A DNA stretch of 64,000 nucleotides from the NCBI GenBank assembly GCA_008729055.1, contig SDUX01000004.1:3288172-3352171 (forward strand), written 5' to 3'. How positions within the stretch are numbered: the stretch's first letter is position 1; every line of letters begins with the position of its first letter. The translations under genes and the position numbers were made by a program. Source of the DNA: Pyropia haitanensis. Lineage: Eukaryota > Rhodophyta > Bangiophyceae > Bangiales > Bangiaceae. The notes beneath the pieces were generated by a model that saw only the letters and a program-made list of their open reading frames with translations, was not told where the DNA came from and did no database searches. Positions 43,689 through 54,830 of this stretch are shown here, piece by piece.

Positions 43689-46600
43689 CTAGGCGGCCTC
43701 TGCCGGCGGGACATGCCGCAGCTCAAACGACGGTTTTCCAGGCAGCGCGTCCGCAGCGGCGCCCGTCGATGCTGCCACCGCGTCGGCAATCTCGAGGGTG
43801 CACAGCTCCAGCTGCTCCGTCACAAACGACCGGTTCTCCTCCAGTACCTCCCTCTCCACAAACGGCAACGAGCGGGTCAGGGCGCCCTCGCCGGTCGCCA
43901 GCACCTCGTCCCGCACCATCGCGACAAACGGCATCACCCGCTTCATGCTCTTTTTCCACGCCGCCTGCACGTCAGCGGGCATCGCCGCCTTGATCCGCGC
44001 GGGCAGGTCCGCCGCAAACGTCCGCGCGTCCGCGTCCCAGGCGCCGCGCAGCGTGTCCAGCGCGGCCTGCTGCCAGACGGGCGTCTCCACACAGACGTGC
44101 ACAAGGAGGGTGTTGGGACGCGGCGCGTCGGCGGCTGGCGGGCCCTTGCCCTTGCCCCGCACCTTTTTGGGTTGTTGCGCCACCCGCACCCGATGGAGGA
44201 GGCTGTCCAGGTAGGCGGCCGCCTCTAGCAGGGCGCCATCGCTCTCGGACACGGCCGCCGCTGGCCAGCGGGCGTGCATCACCGACTCGGTCTTGCCGAG
44301 GCCGACCGCCCACAGCTTTTCCGCAACGTGGGGGCAGATGGGCGCCAGCATCACGGTCTGGGCCTCGACAAAGCGGCGGAAAAGACTGCCGCGCATCCGT
44401 GACAGGGTGTCCGTCGTCTTGTCCGCCCCCACCGCAACGCGGTAGATGCCCACCGCGGTCTGCACCTCGTGGAAGCCAACCTTGAGCGCCTCCCGGTACA
44501 GCATCTTGTCATACGCCGCGTCCGTGGCCACCAGCGCCTTTTCCAGCTGGGCCCCAAACACCCGGTCTGCAAACCGCGGCGGCGCATCGTCGGGCACCAT
44601 GGACGCCGCAACCGACGCGCCGTCGATGACCAGCGTCAGCAGGGCGGTCAGCTTCAGCACCGCGTCATCAGCGGTCGCCTTGGCAAAGTTCGCGTCCTCC
44701 CCCGTGTCCCCCGCGTCCGCCAGCGCGAACCGCACGGCGTCCGCCGAGTACTTGGCCACCCCCTCGCGGAGCGTCATAAAGTTGCCCGTAGACTTGGACA
44801 TCTTGTCCGCGTTGAGCAGCAGGTGACCGTTCGTCCGCACCGCCTTTGGCCAGTGCTCCCGCGGGAAAATCGCCACGTGGGTGTAGATGAAGAAGGACAG
44901 GTGGTTGCGGATGAGGTCCTTGCCGCTCACCCGCAGGTCCACAGGGTACCAGTAGCAAAACTCACGGCGCAGCGACGCGGCCACGTCCGCGGGAATGGGC
45001 AGGGCTGCCGGGTCGCCAACGCCCAGCAGCACATAGTCCCACACCGCGTCGGTGAGGTCGGCGGCCGCCACGCCCGCCGGCCCCGCCTTGGACCCGTCCA
45101 TGTTGGCGGTCCCGCCCTGCAGCAGGTGCGCAACGGTGTAAAACGCCATGTAGATGGTCGAGTCGGAGAGCGACTCGACCAGCCACCGCTCGTCCCAGGG
45201 CAGGTGGGTACCCAGGCCAAACTGGCGGGAGCAGCCCCACTCGCGCAGCCAGGCGAGCGCCTCTTCAAAGCGTGACCGCGTCTCGGGCGCGTACGTGTCC
45301 ATCGCGGCCAGCGCGCCCTCCGTCGCCGTCCGCCACTCCTCCTCCCCGTACGTCAGGTACCACTGGTCACTCCACGCGACCACACACTCGCCGCCCGAGC
45401 GGGACATGACCGTCTTCTCGGGCTCTGCGTAGCTGACCGCCGTCCCGTCGGCAAGCATCTCGGCGCGGATGAGCGGCTTGGCCTCCTCCACGCCCATCCC
45501 TTCGTGAGCGCCCACCAGCAGGGTGCCCGAGTAAAAGCCCTTCTTGTACACGTCCTCCTTGGCCGCGTCCAGCGCGACGCGGTCGTTTTGGCTCTTGACA
45601 CCAAAGTGGTCACACGCCGCCACGGCGGCCAGGTCCCCATACCCCGGGGTGTGGATGATCGGGATGGGCGCCACACTCTCCACCCACGAATCCTCGACGC
45701 CCAGCTTGGCCCGCAGCGGCTGCTTCTCCTGCAGGTCCCGCAGGCCTCGGTAGTCGTCGGGCGCGTCAGACGGCACAGAGGTGACGACGCCGGTGCCCTT
45801 GGACATGGACACGGTCAGCAGCGGCAGCACACGGATGGTGCGAGGTGCGCGCGGGGAGCGCAGGGACAGGCCCAGCAGGTGCTCGCCCTTGAGCATGGCC
45901 ACAGGCGGGGGGACCTTGCCAAAGTCCGCTTCGTCGGCGCTAAACAAGGCCTGGTGCGCCATGTTGGCCGCCGCGTGCGGGGACACCACCCACAGCGTCC
46001 CGTCCGCGACCGGGTACACCCCGTAATCCCCCGTCGGCAACACCCACACGTTGGTCTGGCCGTACATGGTCTCTGGCCGTAGCGTGGCGGCGGCGAGCAC
46101 GACGCGCCGCCCCGCCAGGGCGTCGGGCAGGCGGCCCGGCGGGCACTCGTCGGGCACCACCTCCATCTTGATCAGCGTGTACTCTTGCGGCCCGACGCCC
46201 TCCCCCGACGCGCGGTCGTGGTCCGCACACGGCTGCCCGTCGAGCGACGACCAGACGGCGAGGCGCTTGCCAAACTTGACCTTCCCCCGCGCCCGCAGCG
46301 TGTTGAGCTGCCACCGCACAAACGAGTCGTAGTACGCGTTCACGTCGGTGGTGATAAACGCACGCCGCCAGTCCACCTTGACGCCCAGCGCGCGCACGTC
46401 CGCGACGCCCTGCGCCGGAAAAAAGCGGAGCCACGTGAGCGGGTCTGCAAACGCGGGGATGTCCGCGGCGGGGATGCCCGACTGCGCCAGGATCTCCCAC
46501 TGGTACTTGGCCTTGCCCGCCTTGGCGGCGACTTTGGACTTGCCGCCGCGGGCGGCGGGCTTGCCACCACCGCCCGCGGCGGCACCGCCGGCGGCCGCCG

Positions 46601-46850
46601 CCGCCGGCTCCTCGTCGGGAAACACGGGCGGGTTGCCGTACCGCTCCACCTCCTGCCGCAGCCGGTCCGCGCACGCCTGGATGGGCATGCCCGTGCAGTG
46701 AAACGCAAACGGGAAGAGGCAGCGGTCGCCGCGGAGGCGGCGGTAGCCGACGGCAAACTCCGCCTTGGACAGCGAAAAGGCGTGGCCCAGGTGGAGGAAG
46801 CCATTCATGTAGGGGTAGGGGAAGGTGACCAGGTACTTGGGCTCCGCCGC

Positions 46851-46911
<61 letters not shown>

Positions 46912-47024
46912 ACGCCGCCGCCCGACGCGGCGGGGGCGTCCTCCTCAAAGATCTTTTCCGCGTCCCACCGGGCCTGCGCCTCGCGCTGGAGGGCCAGCAG
47001 ATCATCGCGGCGCTTGGTCGACAT
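43689..47024 (-). CDS. Leucyl-tRNA synthetase, cytosolic
   Basis: This class I synthetase charges tRNA-Leu in the cytosol (EC 6.1.1.4). The ATG at 47024 gives MSTKRRDDLLALQREAQARW, the usual eukaryotic start; the frame stays open upstream to 47144. The 1,111-residue frame is uninterrupted, the eukaryotic length. The HIGH-type motif is GFLHLGHAFSLSKAEF (residue about 80) and the KMSKS motif is NADKMSKSTGNFMTLREG (about 750). The CP1 editing domain shows TLRPETMYGQTNVWVLP and KGTGVVTSVPSDAPDD. GYGDLAAVAACDH and WYLTYGEEEW follow. A poly-Gly insert (46852-46915) sits after residue about 34. The gene converges on the K+ channel with 255 bases between stop codons. Confidence 0.96.
46852..46915 (-). 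repeat. GCC/GGC repeat in LeuRS (poly-Gly)
   Basis: Some 20 GCC units on the plus strand encode a Gly tract between the first helix and the Rossmann fold of LeuRS. It is in frame and the rest of the enzyme is intact. Confidence 0.9.
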
Positions 47025-47761
47025 GGCGGGCACCACCGCTGCCGCGGCGCTCGCTGACGGCGTGACACCCGCCGTCAGCAAAGGCACAGAGAGGGCGGGG
47101 GGGGACGGCGGCGGCCGTGGCGGGCGCGTCCACGGGGCGATCACGGCTACGGCTGGGCCAGCCCGCGGAACGACAGCACCGGCAGGGCAGAGGGATCATG
47201 TGCGCGCCGTCGTTGAAGCAGACAACCCACACCACGGCTGACGTCGACGTCGTGGGTGTGTCGACTGTCAGTGATGCACCGCACCAGACGGCAGTCGTTT
47301 GGTTGCAGTAAGCGTCGGTCACGCCAGCCAATGACAGGTCCGAGCAGGGACCCCCTCGGCAGCGCGCGCTCCCAACGTAGGAAGCGTGGCGTGTGTTGCA
47401 TGAAACCTGTGTAATGGTGCGACTCTGCTCAAGGACAGAAAAGTACGAGGTTGAAACACAGCTGATCCGTGCAAAGTGGCGCGGCCACCGTCGTCACCGC
47501 GACCGCCGGGCTCACCCGCCCGAGATACCGCGCCCGCCCGGCGCCCGCGCCCGCCCGCCGCGGCTCCGCACCCGTGTCCCCCCCCCCCCCGCCCATCCTT
47601 GTCCCTCCCCCCCCCCCCGCCCATCCGCGTGACGCCTCTGTCGCGCGGCTCTGTGTGGTGGTGGCTCGGTCGCCTCCCTGCCGTCTCGGCGGCGCCGCCC
47701 GTGTCGTCTTCGCAGCGCTGCCGTTTCGCGGCGGCGCCCCCCCCCCCCCCCCCCCACCACC
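47025..47761. other. Divergent promoter region between LeuRS and pseudouridine synthase genes
   Basis: A balanced first half (47150-47470) is followed by C-rich DNA with C9-C12 runs up to the start codon. No motif for a further gene was seen. Confidence 0.4.
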
Positions 47762-48020
47762 ATGGCATCCCCGCGCGGCGGCGCCCCCCGGCGGGTGGTG
47801 GCGGCCTTCCTGTCCATGCCGCCCCCCTGGCGCGCCACCCCCTCCCGCCCCCCCCGCGGCGTCCCCCTCCTTCCCCGCCACGCACGGACGTTCACCCCCC
47901 CTCCCCTGCTGCACCCACCCCTCTGGCGCCGGCCGACCTTCCCCCGCCACCCGCCCCCGCTCGTCGCCGCGCCGCCGCGCGCGCCGCGGGCCGCTCCCCC
48001 CCCCCCGCCGCCGCCGTCGA

Positions 48021-48053
<33 letters not shown>

Positions 48054-50287
48054 TGCCGCGACCCGCACGGCCGTGACGGCCGCCGCGGCGGGCGGGCGGC
48101 CCGGCGGCGACTGGCGCCGTGCCGGTGCTGGCGGCGGCCGGCCGGGCACGCCGCCGCCGCGGACGGTGGCGCCGGCGGGGCGCCGCCGGCGGGGGGCGCC
48201 GCCAGCGTCGGGGGGGGTGTACGTCGCGCCACCCGCGGGCGGCGGCGGCGGTGGCGGCGGCGGCGGCGGCGGCGGTGGTGGTGGCAGCAGTGACGGTGGG
48301 GGCGGCGGCGGCGGCGGCGGCGGTGTGGGGCGGGGCGTGGCGCCGGCCGCCACCTGGGCGGCGGGCGCCGCCGCCGGTGCCGCCGCCGCCGGCCGCCCGC
48401 CCCGCGGCGGGCGGCGCGCCCGCGGCGGCGGGCGGTCGGCGGTGTCCCGCGCGCCCCCCGGTGGCCGGCTGCACGTGGACGGTGGCGGCCACCGGCGGGG
48501 CACGCCCGTCACGGGCGGCGACCTGGGCGCGGCGGAGCGGCTGCAAAAGGTCCTCTCGCGGGCGGGCGTCTGCTCACGGCGGGCGGCGGAGGCGGTCATC
48601 GCGGCGGGGCGGGTGGCGGTGGACGGGGTGGTCGTCACGGACGTGGCCGCCAAGGTCGCCGTCGGTGGGGGTGCCGCCGCCGGGACGGCCGGGGGGGGGG
48701 GGGGGCCGCCGCCCGTCATTACCGTCGACGGGCGGCGGGTGCGGGACGTGGCCGCGGTCGTTGCCGAGTGGGTGCTGCTGCACAAGCCCCGCGACACGCT
48801 GTGCACGAGCGCCGACGAGGCGGGCCGCCGGACGGTGGTGGACGCGGTGCCGGGCGGGCGGGAGCGGCGGCTGCTGCCGGTGGGGCGGCTGGACCGGGAC
48901 AGCACTGGTGCGTCGGGGGGTGGGTGAGCGTCGGGGGGTGGGCGTGCGCTGCCGATGGGGTAGGCCGCCGGGGGGGGGGGGGGGGGGGCGGGGCGCCACC
49001 GACTTTGGGGGGGTATGGTGGGGGTGGGGTGGCGCGGTGGGTGGGGCGCGTAGGCTGGTGGGCCGATGGGGGGGGCTGCGCGGGCGGGCGGGCGGGCGGG
49101 CGCCCGCGCCCGCGGCTGGCGCCGGCGTGGGCGCCTGCTGCCGGAGCGCCGCCGCGGTGGCGCCCCCGCAGAGCCGCGTGCGGGTGGGCCTCCCCCCCTT
49201 GCGCTCGCTGCCGTGACTGACGGTCCCACCTGGTGTCACCCGTGGCGACGCTCCTTGGTGCGCCGCTGCTCGTCGCACCCCTTTCCCCTTGTGTTTGTGT
49301 GCGGGTGGCGGCGGGCCGCTGGCGCAGGCCTGCTGCTGCTCACCAACGACAATGCGTGGATTAACAAGCTCACGCACCCAAAGTACGTTGCCGCCGCCCG
49401 CGCCAAGCCGCGTCGGCCGCGCGCCAGGCCGCGCGCCGTTCCCGCTCGTCGTGGTCTGTCGGTGGGGTGTTATGGTCGCTTTTTTTTTTTGTGTGTTTCA
49501 CTTGGCCGCGGGGACTGACGGCGCGCCTGTACGTTACGCCGTGGTTCACACGGTGCCGTGCCGCAATCTTCTTTCCCCTCGCTGCCTTCCCTTCCACACT
49601 CGTGTCTGCTCTTCCCACCCGACCACAGACACGGCCACACCAAGACGTACGTGGTGGACGTGGAGGGCCGTGTGTCGGTGGCCACGGCCCGCCTGCTGAG
49701 CGAGGGCATTCTCCTCGACGGGGAGCGGCGGCCCACCGCCCCAGCGGTACGTTTTTTTTTTTGTTTTTGTTCCTTTCCCTGCGCTCTGTCTTGTTTGTTT
49801 GTTTGGCCCGTGACGGCGGCGTGGTGCTCGTCCACCCCGACTGCAACTGGTGGGGGGAGGGGACGGCACCCATGTGGATGACCCGCGCGCGGCGGCTGTA
49901 CCCCCGGCCACACCTTTGCTCCCTTGCGGCGGCCCCTGACGCGCCCTCGTCCCCATCGCTCGCCACTGCCGGCTCGCCAACGACGGGCGCCGCGTCCCGG
50001 CGCTTTCCCCCCCCTGTCCCACCCCCGCCCACCCGCTCCACAGGATATCACCATGCTCGGCCCGTCCGCGTCGACCATCCGCGGCAAGCCCACCGCCACG
50101 ACGCGCCTGTCCATCACGCTCACCGAAGGCCGCAACCGCCAGCTCCGCCGCATGTTTGACGCCGTCGGCCACCCGGTCGCGCGGCTGCACCGGGTGGCGT
50201 TTGCGGGGCTCGGCCTCGGCGGTCTCGGGCGGGGGGAGTGGCGGCCGCTGACCGCCGCCGAGGTGGACCGCGTCAAGAAGGGGGTCT

Positions 50288-50323
<36 letters not shown>

Positions 50324-50667
50324 GGTCACGGGCAGCAGCGACGGCGGCGGCGGCGGCGCCCCGCTCGCAGCGGCGGGGCGGCACCCCGGCGGCGGCACCG
50401 GCCGCGCGTAGCGGCGGCGGCGGCGGCATCGGCGGCCGGGGGTCGGGTGTCAAGGGACGCTCGCCGGCGGCGGCGGCGGCCACGTCGCGCCCGCGCGACG
50501 AGTACGAGGCGGCCGCCGAGGCGGCGCTGGCGCGCGGCGCGCGGCGGGCGGCCAAGGCGCGCGCGGCGGCGCGCGGGCGGGGGGGGGCGGGGGGCGGCGG
50601 CGGTGGCGGCGGCGGTGGCGGCGGCGGTGGCGGCGGCGGCGGCGGCGGTAGCCGGGCGGCCCAGTAG
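47762..50667 (+). CDS. RsuA/RluB-family rRNA pseudouridine synthase, probably plastid
   Basis: RsuA/RluB/RluE enzymes convert specific uridines of rRNA to pseudouridine. Four exons: 47762-48907, 49328-49382, 49629-49746 and 50044-50667, with donors GTGCGT, GTACGT, GTACGT and CAG acceptors; all phases agree. The start MASPRGGAPRRVVAAFLSMP looks like a transit peptide. One frame change is needed at the C run 47996-48006. An S4 domain follows: RLQKVLSRAGVCSRRAAEAV then AAGRVAVDGVVV. The catalytic motif is LLPVGRLDRDSTG/GLLLLTND with the essential Asp, split by intron 1. Then KLTHPKHGHTKTYVVDVEG and the C-terminal ITLTEGRNRQLRRMFDAVGH and PVARLHRVAFAGL. Low-complexity Gly/Ala/Arg tails flank the enzyme on both sides. 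Plastid location is inferred from the leader. Confidence 0.85.
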
Positions 50668-51695
50668 AGACCATAAATGCGTGTGCGCCACTGGCAATGG
50701 GGCCGACAGGCCGTTTGTACCGGTGCGGGATGGAGGGGGGCGGGGGGGTTTGGAGCGAGGAGATGCGCTGCGGGGCGAGGGACGGCCGCGGCAAGCAGCC
50801 GCCGCGGCGACGGCCGTGGGCACTGACCGCCGGTGTGAGTCCCCCCTCTCCCCCCGCCCGACCACGGGGAGCGTGCCCACGGTCGGCAGCGGCGGCGCGC
50901 CGCCGTCGGCAGCCACGGCGAGCGCCGCTGCCACACCTCGTGCCCCTCCGCCATCTCCATAGGCGCCCGCCGCTGCCACCTACATGCGCCCCTCTTCCAC
51001 ACGGCCGTTGGCTCTCGGTGCGTGTGCCTTCCCCCTAGCCCCCCTCCCCTGGGATGAAGTGAACGCGCGCGTGCGCCCGCCCGCGGCGGCGACGCCAACC
51101 GGCACGGCCCGTGGGGGGATGGCGCACGCGCACGGCGGGGGCGGCGGAGGGGTGGGCACACGGGCCGTGGCGGGGGTGGCGGGGGTTCACACGCTTGCTG
51201 TCCTGCTTGTTTTCGCGGCGGTCGCGGCGCCGGGGTGGTACCCCGACGCGGGCTGCCGCCCCTCCCGCCCGCAATGACGGCGCGGCTCGGTGGGCGACGG
51301 AAATCGGGACAAGGCGCACGCACCGCTACACCGGGCACCGCCATCACCCCCCCCGCCGTGGCCGCCCCTCACTTCCGCCACCGCCCCTCCTCCTTGCACC
51401 CCTCCCCCCCCACCCCACCCCACGCGCCCCCCCCGTCAGTCCAACAGCCTCAGCAAATGGGAGAGGAACAGGGAAAATAGAGGAAAACGCGAGCGGGAGG
51501 CTGGGAAGAGTGCGGGAGGCATCGAGCACCTCGGCAGGGCCATTGGTAGAGTCACGGCTTGCAAAAAAGGTGGCGGAAAATCAGCGGCCAGACCGGGGCG
51601 GCATGGGAAGTAACGGGGGGAGAGGGGGTGGGCGCGCTGGGTGGGGCGGGGGCTCCCATCACCCCCGCCGCGCCCGACGGAAGCCCACCAAGCGT
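50668..51695. other. Intergenic region between pseudouridine synthase and kinase-like genes
   Basis: No recognisable gene. If the splice donor noted in the kinase-like gene is used, its last exon would be on the minus strand somewhere in this interval, but I could not identify it. Confidence 0.4.
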
Positions 51696-53756
51696 TTAGC
51701 GCGGCCCGGTCGGGGGACTCACCGCGGATGGCTTGCCCATCAGGCTCCACGCGCGCATGAACCGCGTCTTGTGGGTGTCCTCCGCGCCCCCCAGCCCACT
51801 GGCGGACGCTGGCACGGCTGGCGGCGGCGACGCCGCAAACGCGCGCTCAATCGCTGCCCGCACCGTGGTGTAGTGCGTGAGCGGCTTGGTCAGCGGGTAG
51901 CGGCGTTGGCGGCCTTCCTCCTTGAGTGATTCCTCGTACGACGCCATGGTACTGATGCTGCCCACGTCGCGCACCAGCATGTCGTCATAGTCGATGAGGG
52001 TGACCTTGCGGTCGCCCCCTTCATTGGCAACGCGGATGTTGGCTGGCCGCAGGTCATAATACAAGAGGCCCCGGTGGGCCAGCCACACCACCACGTCGGC
52101 CAGCGCTTCGATGATGTCGGGGTCCTGGAAGTCCGCTTCCACGCCGTCCCGCCCAGCCACAAACGGCATATCCACCAGCACACTAAACGCTCCAAAGCGC
52201 AGCGTCGCGGGCACCAGCATCGCCGGCACCTTGTCGCCCGCGTCGGCAAGGATCTGCTCGTAGCGGCGGTAGGTGTAAAACAGCCAGCGGAACATCAGGC
52301 TCGGGAGCGGAGCGCTCAGCTCATCCGCCGCCTCCCGGTCAAACGCCATGCAGGGGACGACCTTGTAAAAGCGGAGGTCCCCTCTGTCATTGATCATCGG
52401 CTTGATCGTGTACACCTTGCCCATCACGTCCGCCGCGGACCGTTGGCTAGCCCAACAGCCCTCGTCCAGCGGCACGTCCATGTACGGCCCGGCGGCACGC
52501 ATCGGAAGCTTGCGCGCCGCCTCCGCCTGCTGCTTGGTGCCAACAAAAAACGGGTCGCTAGCAATGGTGGCGTGGAGCTTGCCCACCCACTCAATGGCAA
52601 TGAAGAAGCCCACAAAGGGAAGTCCCACCAGACAATACGCCACGGGGGGCGCGCTGTAGTAGCGCCAGTGCCCCTGGGGGCCCACAAACTGGTCATTCAC
52701 CATCGTCACCAGCGGGTTCCAAAACCACTGTGCCACCGCCGACTGCGACACGGACTGGAGGTCCAAGCTGCACGCGGTGAAGCCGGCGGACGGCGCTGAC
52801 GACCGGCCGGCTGCGCTGTCACTGGGCAGCGGGAGAAGAAAGTCAGGCAGCATCTGGTGCCCCGCGGAGGCCCGGTTCTGGCTGGACGCGTCCCCCCCCG
52901 TCCCCCGGCCCACCACCGTCACGCCCTTTGGTACAGCAGACTGCGCCAGCGGCTCAAACGACCGGTCCAGCGTCAGCCGCCCGAGGTCGTTGATGCCCAT
53001 GTCCCGGTACGACTCCAGCACGCCCCGCGAGATGGGCAACTTCAACGACAGTGACGGGCGGACCGTCAAGACCGCAAACGCCTTGTCCGACGCGACCAAC
53101 GAGGTGACCGCCTCGTCTGCTGCCGCCGCCGCGCCCTCGCCGCCGCCGTCGATAGCAAAGCGGCGGCTGCGGTTGACAAAGTCCGCCAGCGACGGGGACG
53201 GGGGCAGGTCAGCGCCCGTGTCGGCCACCGTCGCGACGGGCGCCGCCACGACCAGCCGCATCACCTCCTCCTCTGCTTCCGCCAGCTTGGCACACACCGT
53301 CGCGTACCACTCTGGGTCCGTCTCCTCCGACACCGACGACAGCTGCTCCGACCACACCTCGTACGTGGCGTGCGCCTCGAGGAGCTGCTCGTCCACGCGG
53401 GAGGCCGTCGAGGGGCGAACGGGGTCCTGACCGTCCGCCACCGCCAACATCAAGCACCGGCCGCGCGCGACGGCGGGCCTCGGCACCACACCGGCGCCGC
53501 CGCCACCACCACCACCGCCGACGCCGTGGGAAAGCGCCCCTTGGCGGCCTGCAGGGATACCGCGACGGTGGAAGCGAGCCGTAAACGCGCCAGGCGGTAC
53601 AAACGCCATCGCCTCGTGGCGGCCAGAGGTTCGCCGCAGCGCCGGGCTGGCGAGGCGGCCGGGACCAACGGGAGCCGCCACTACCGACAGGGTCTCCAGT
53701 CGCAACGCCGATGACGCCCCGCGGCCCAAGTCCCGCCGTGCACGCCCTGCGATCAT
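51696..53756 (-). CDS. Kinase-like protein with organelle-targeting leader, function unknown
   Basis: From the ATG at 53756 (MIAGRARRDLGRGASSALRL) the frame gives up to 686 residues. The Arg/Ser/Ala-rich first 60 look like a plastid or mitochondrial leader. The middle contains a hydrophobic stretch YCLVGLPFVGFFIAIEWVGK. Near the C-terminus is a kinase-type catalytic loop, LAHRGLLYYDLRPANIRV (Tyr in place of His in HRD, then D and N five residues on), and KVTLIDYDDMLV in the place of the DFG segment. ATP binding and phosphotransfer are inferred; substitutions at HRD and DFG make it atypical or possibly inactive. A strong donor (CCGCG|GTGAGT at 51723/51722) suggests a missing last exon; without splicing it ends GKPSAVSPPTGPR. 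Family name not recognised. Confidence 0.6.
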   Translation of the reverse strand: MIAGRARRDLGRGASSALRLETLSVVAAPVGPGRLASPALRRTSGRHEAMAFVPPGAFTARFHRRGIPAGRQGALSHGVGGGGGGGGAGVVPRPAVARGRCLMLAVADGQDPVRPSTASRVDEQLLEAHATYEVWSEQLSSVSEETDPEWYATVCAKLAEAEEEVMRLVVAAPVATVADTGADLPPSPSLADFVNRSRRFAIDGGGEGAAAAADEAVTSLVASDKAFAVLTVRPSLSLKLPISRGVLESYRDMGINDLGRLTLDRSFEPLAQSAVPKGVTVVGRGTGGDASSQNRASAGHQMLPDFLLPLPSDSAAGRSSAPSAGFTACSLDLQSVSQSAVAQWFWNPLVTMVNDQFVGPQGHWRYYSAPPVAYCLVGLPFVGFFIAIEWVGKLHATIASDPFFVGTKQQAEAARKLPMRAAGPYMDVPLDEGCWASQRSAADVMGKVYTIKPMINDRGDLRFYKVVPCMAFDREAADELSAPLPSLMFRWLFYTYRRYEQILADAGDKVPAMLVPATLRFGAFSVLVDMPFVAGRDGVEADFQDPDIIEALADVVVWLAHRGLLYYDLRPANIRVANEGGDRKVTLIDYDDMLVRDVGSISTMASYEESLKEEGRQRRYPLTKPLTHYTTVRAAIERAFAASPPPAVPASASGLGGAEDTHKTRFMRAWSLMGKPSAVSPPTGPR

Positions 53757-54830
53757 GGCTGCGCCCTGCCCTGCTCGGCCCCCAGCCGCGGTGCGTAGAG
53801 GCTTGCCGAAGAGATGCCCGCCACCCGCCGCCGCCGCCGCTGCCGCGACGGCCGCCTTCACCGCTGCCACTTACTTGTCTTGGCGGCTGACGGTAGCGCT
53901 TGCAGATAAGGGGGAGCGGATCGTGAAAAGGGACGAGAGCCCCAGCGGCGTGTCTTGGGGCCACGCTACGACAACAGTGAGTGGTCGGATGAAATACGTG
54001 CCGTGACCACCCCGGCAGAATCTGGCAAGAAAAACAGACCAGAGAGAAGAACAGGGTCAGCCCCCTCCACTCTGCCACAGGGTCCGCCCCTGCCACCCTG
54101 TCGCGCGTTGCCCGCGCCTCGATAGACACAGCCGCTCACACAGCCACGCCCGCGTCGCGCACGCTGCGTGCTATCTGTGTCTGAGCTCAGTTGCGGAGGG
54201 CGGAGACAGGAACAGATCGCGTGTCCAAGTTGGGGAAAAAAATATCTGCAGGGTGGATTTAACGGGAAGTTGGCCAAAGGATCAATCAAGCGGAATGACC
54301 ATGCCTGTCAGTCCCTCAAGTCATTAAGTGGCAGCACCCCCGATGCGTTGCGGCCGCCGAGGCGGCCATCATCTCCAAAGGGCCAACCAGCCAGCATCAT
54401 TGCCTCCGTCCGCTCCGACGTGTCCGGTGCCGCCGCTGTCGGCAACCGCCGCCCACACCCGGTCGTGTCGTCACCCACCAGTGCCGCGCCCGTGTTTCCC
54501 CGACCGGGTGGCTCTGCTGCCCAGCCCAGTGCGCGTGTCTATCCGCCGCTCGCCCTTCTGCTACCACGGCGTCTCCCCAACCCTGCACCCTCATAGCCGC
54601 TAGCAGCTGCTCTGTGCGGCCCCGCCCGTTGGTTTTGCCGCCTTTACCGTTTCGTCTGCTTCCCTCGACTCTGCCCTTCATCGGTTTTTTCTTTCATCTG
54701 GCGGCGGACAACCGAGGCGGCTGGTGCTGCCGGTGCTGCCGGTTCCTCAGACGCAGTGCACTTCAGCCCCCCTGCTGCGGCGTCGCGCCATGCGCGGGGG
54801 CCCACGCGGGTGGGCTTTTTGCACACCGTG
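53757..54830. other. Divergent intergenic region between kinase-like and carboxypeptidase genes
   Basis: Balanced composition, no gene motif. It presumably holds both promoters. Confidence 0.4.

Noticed and set aside
47145..47400. Upstream in-frame extension of LeuRS to 47144 as an organelle leader
   Set aside because: The extension is short, Pro-rich and lacks clear targeting features; MSTKRRDD matches the usual cytosolic start.
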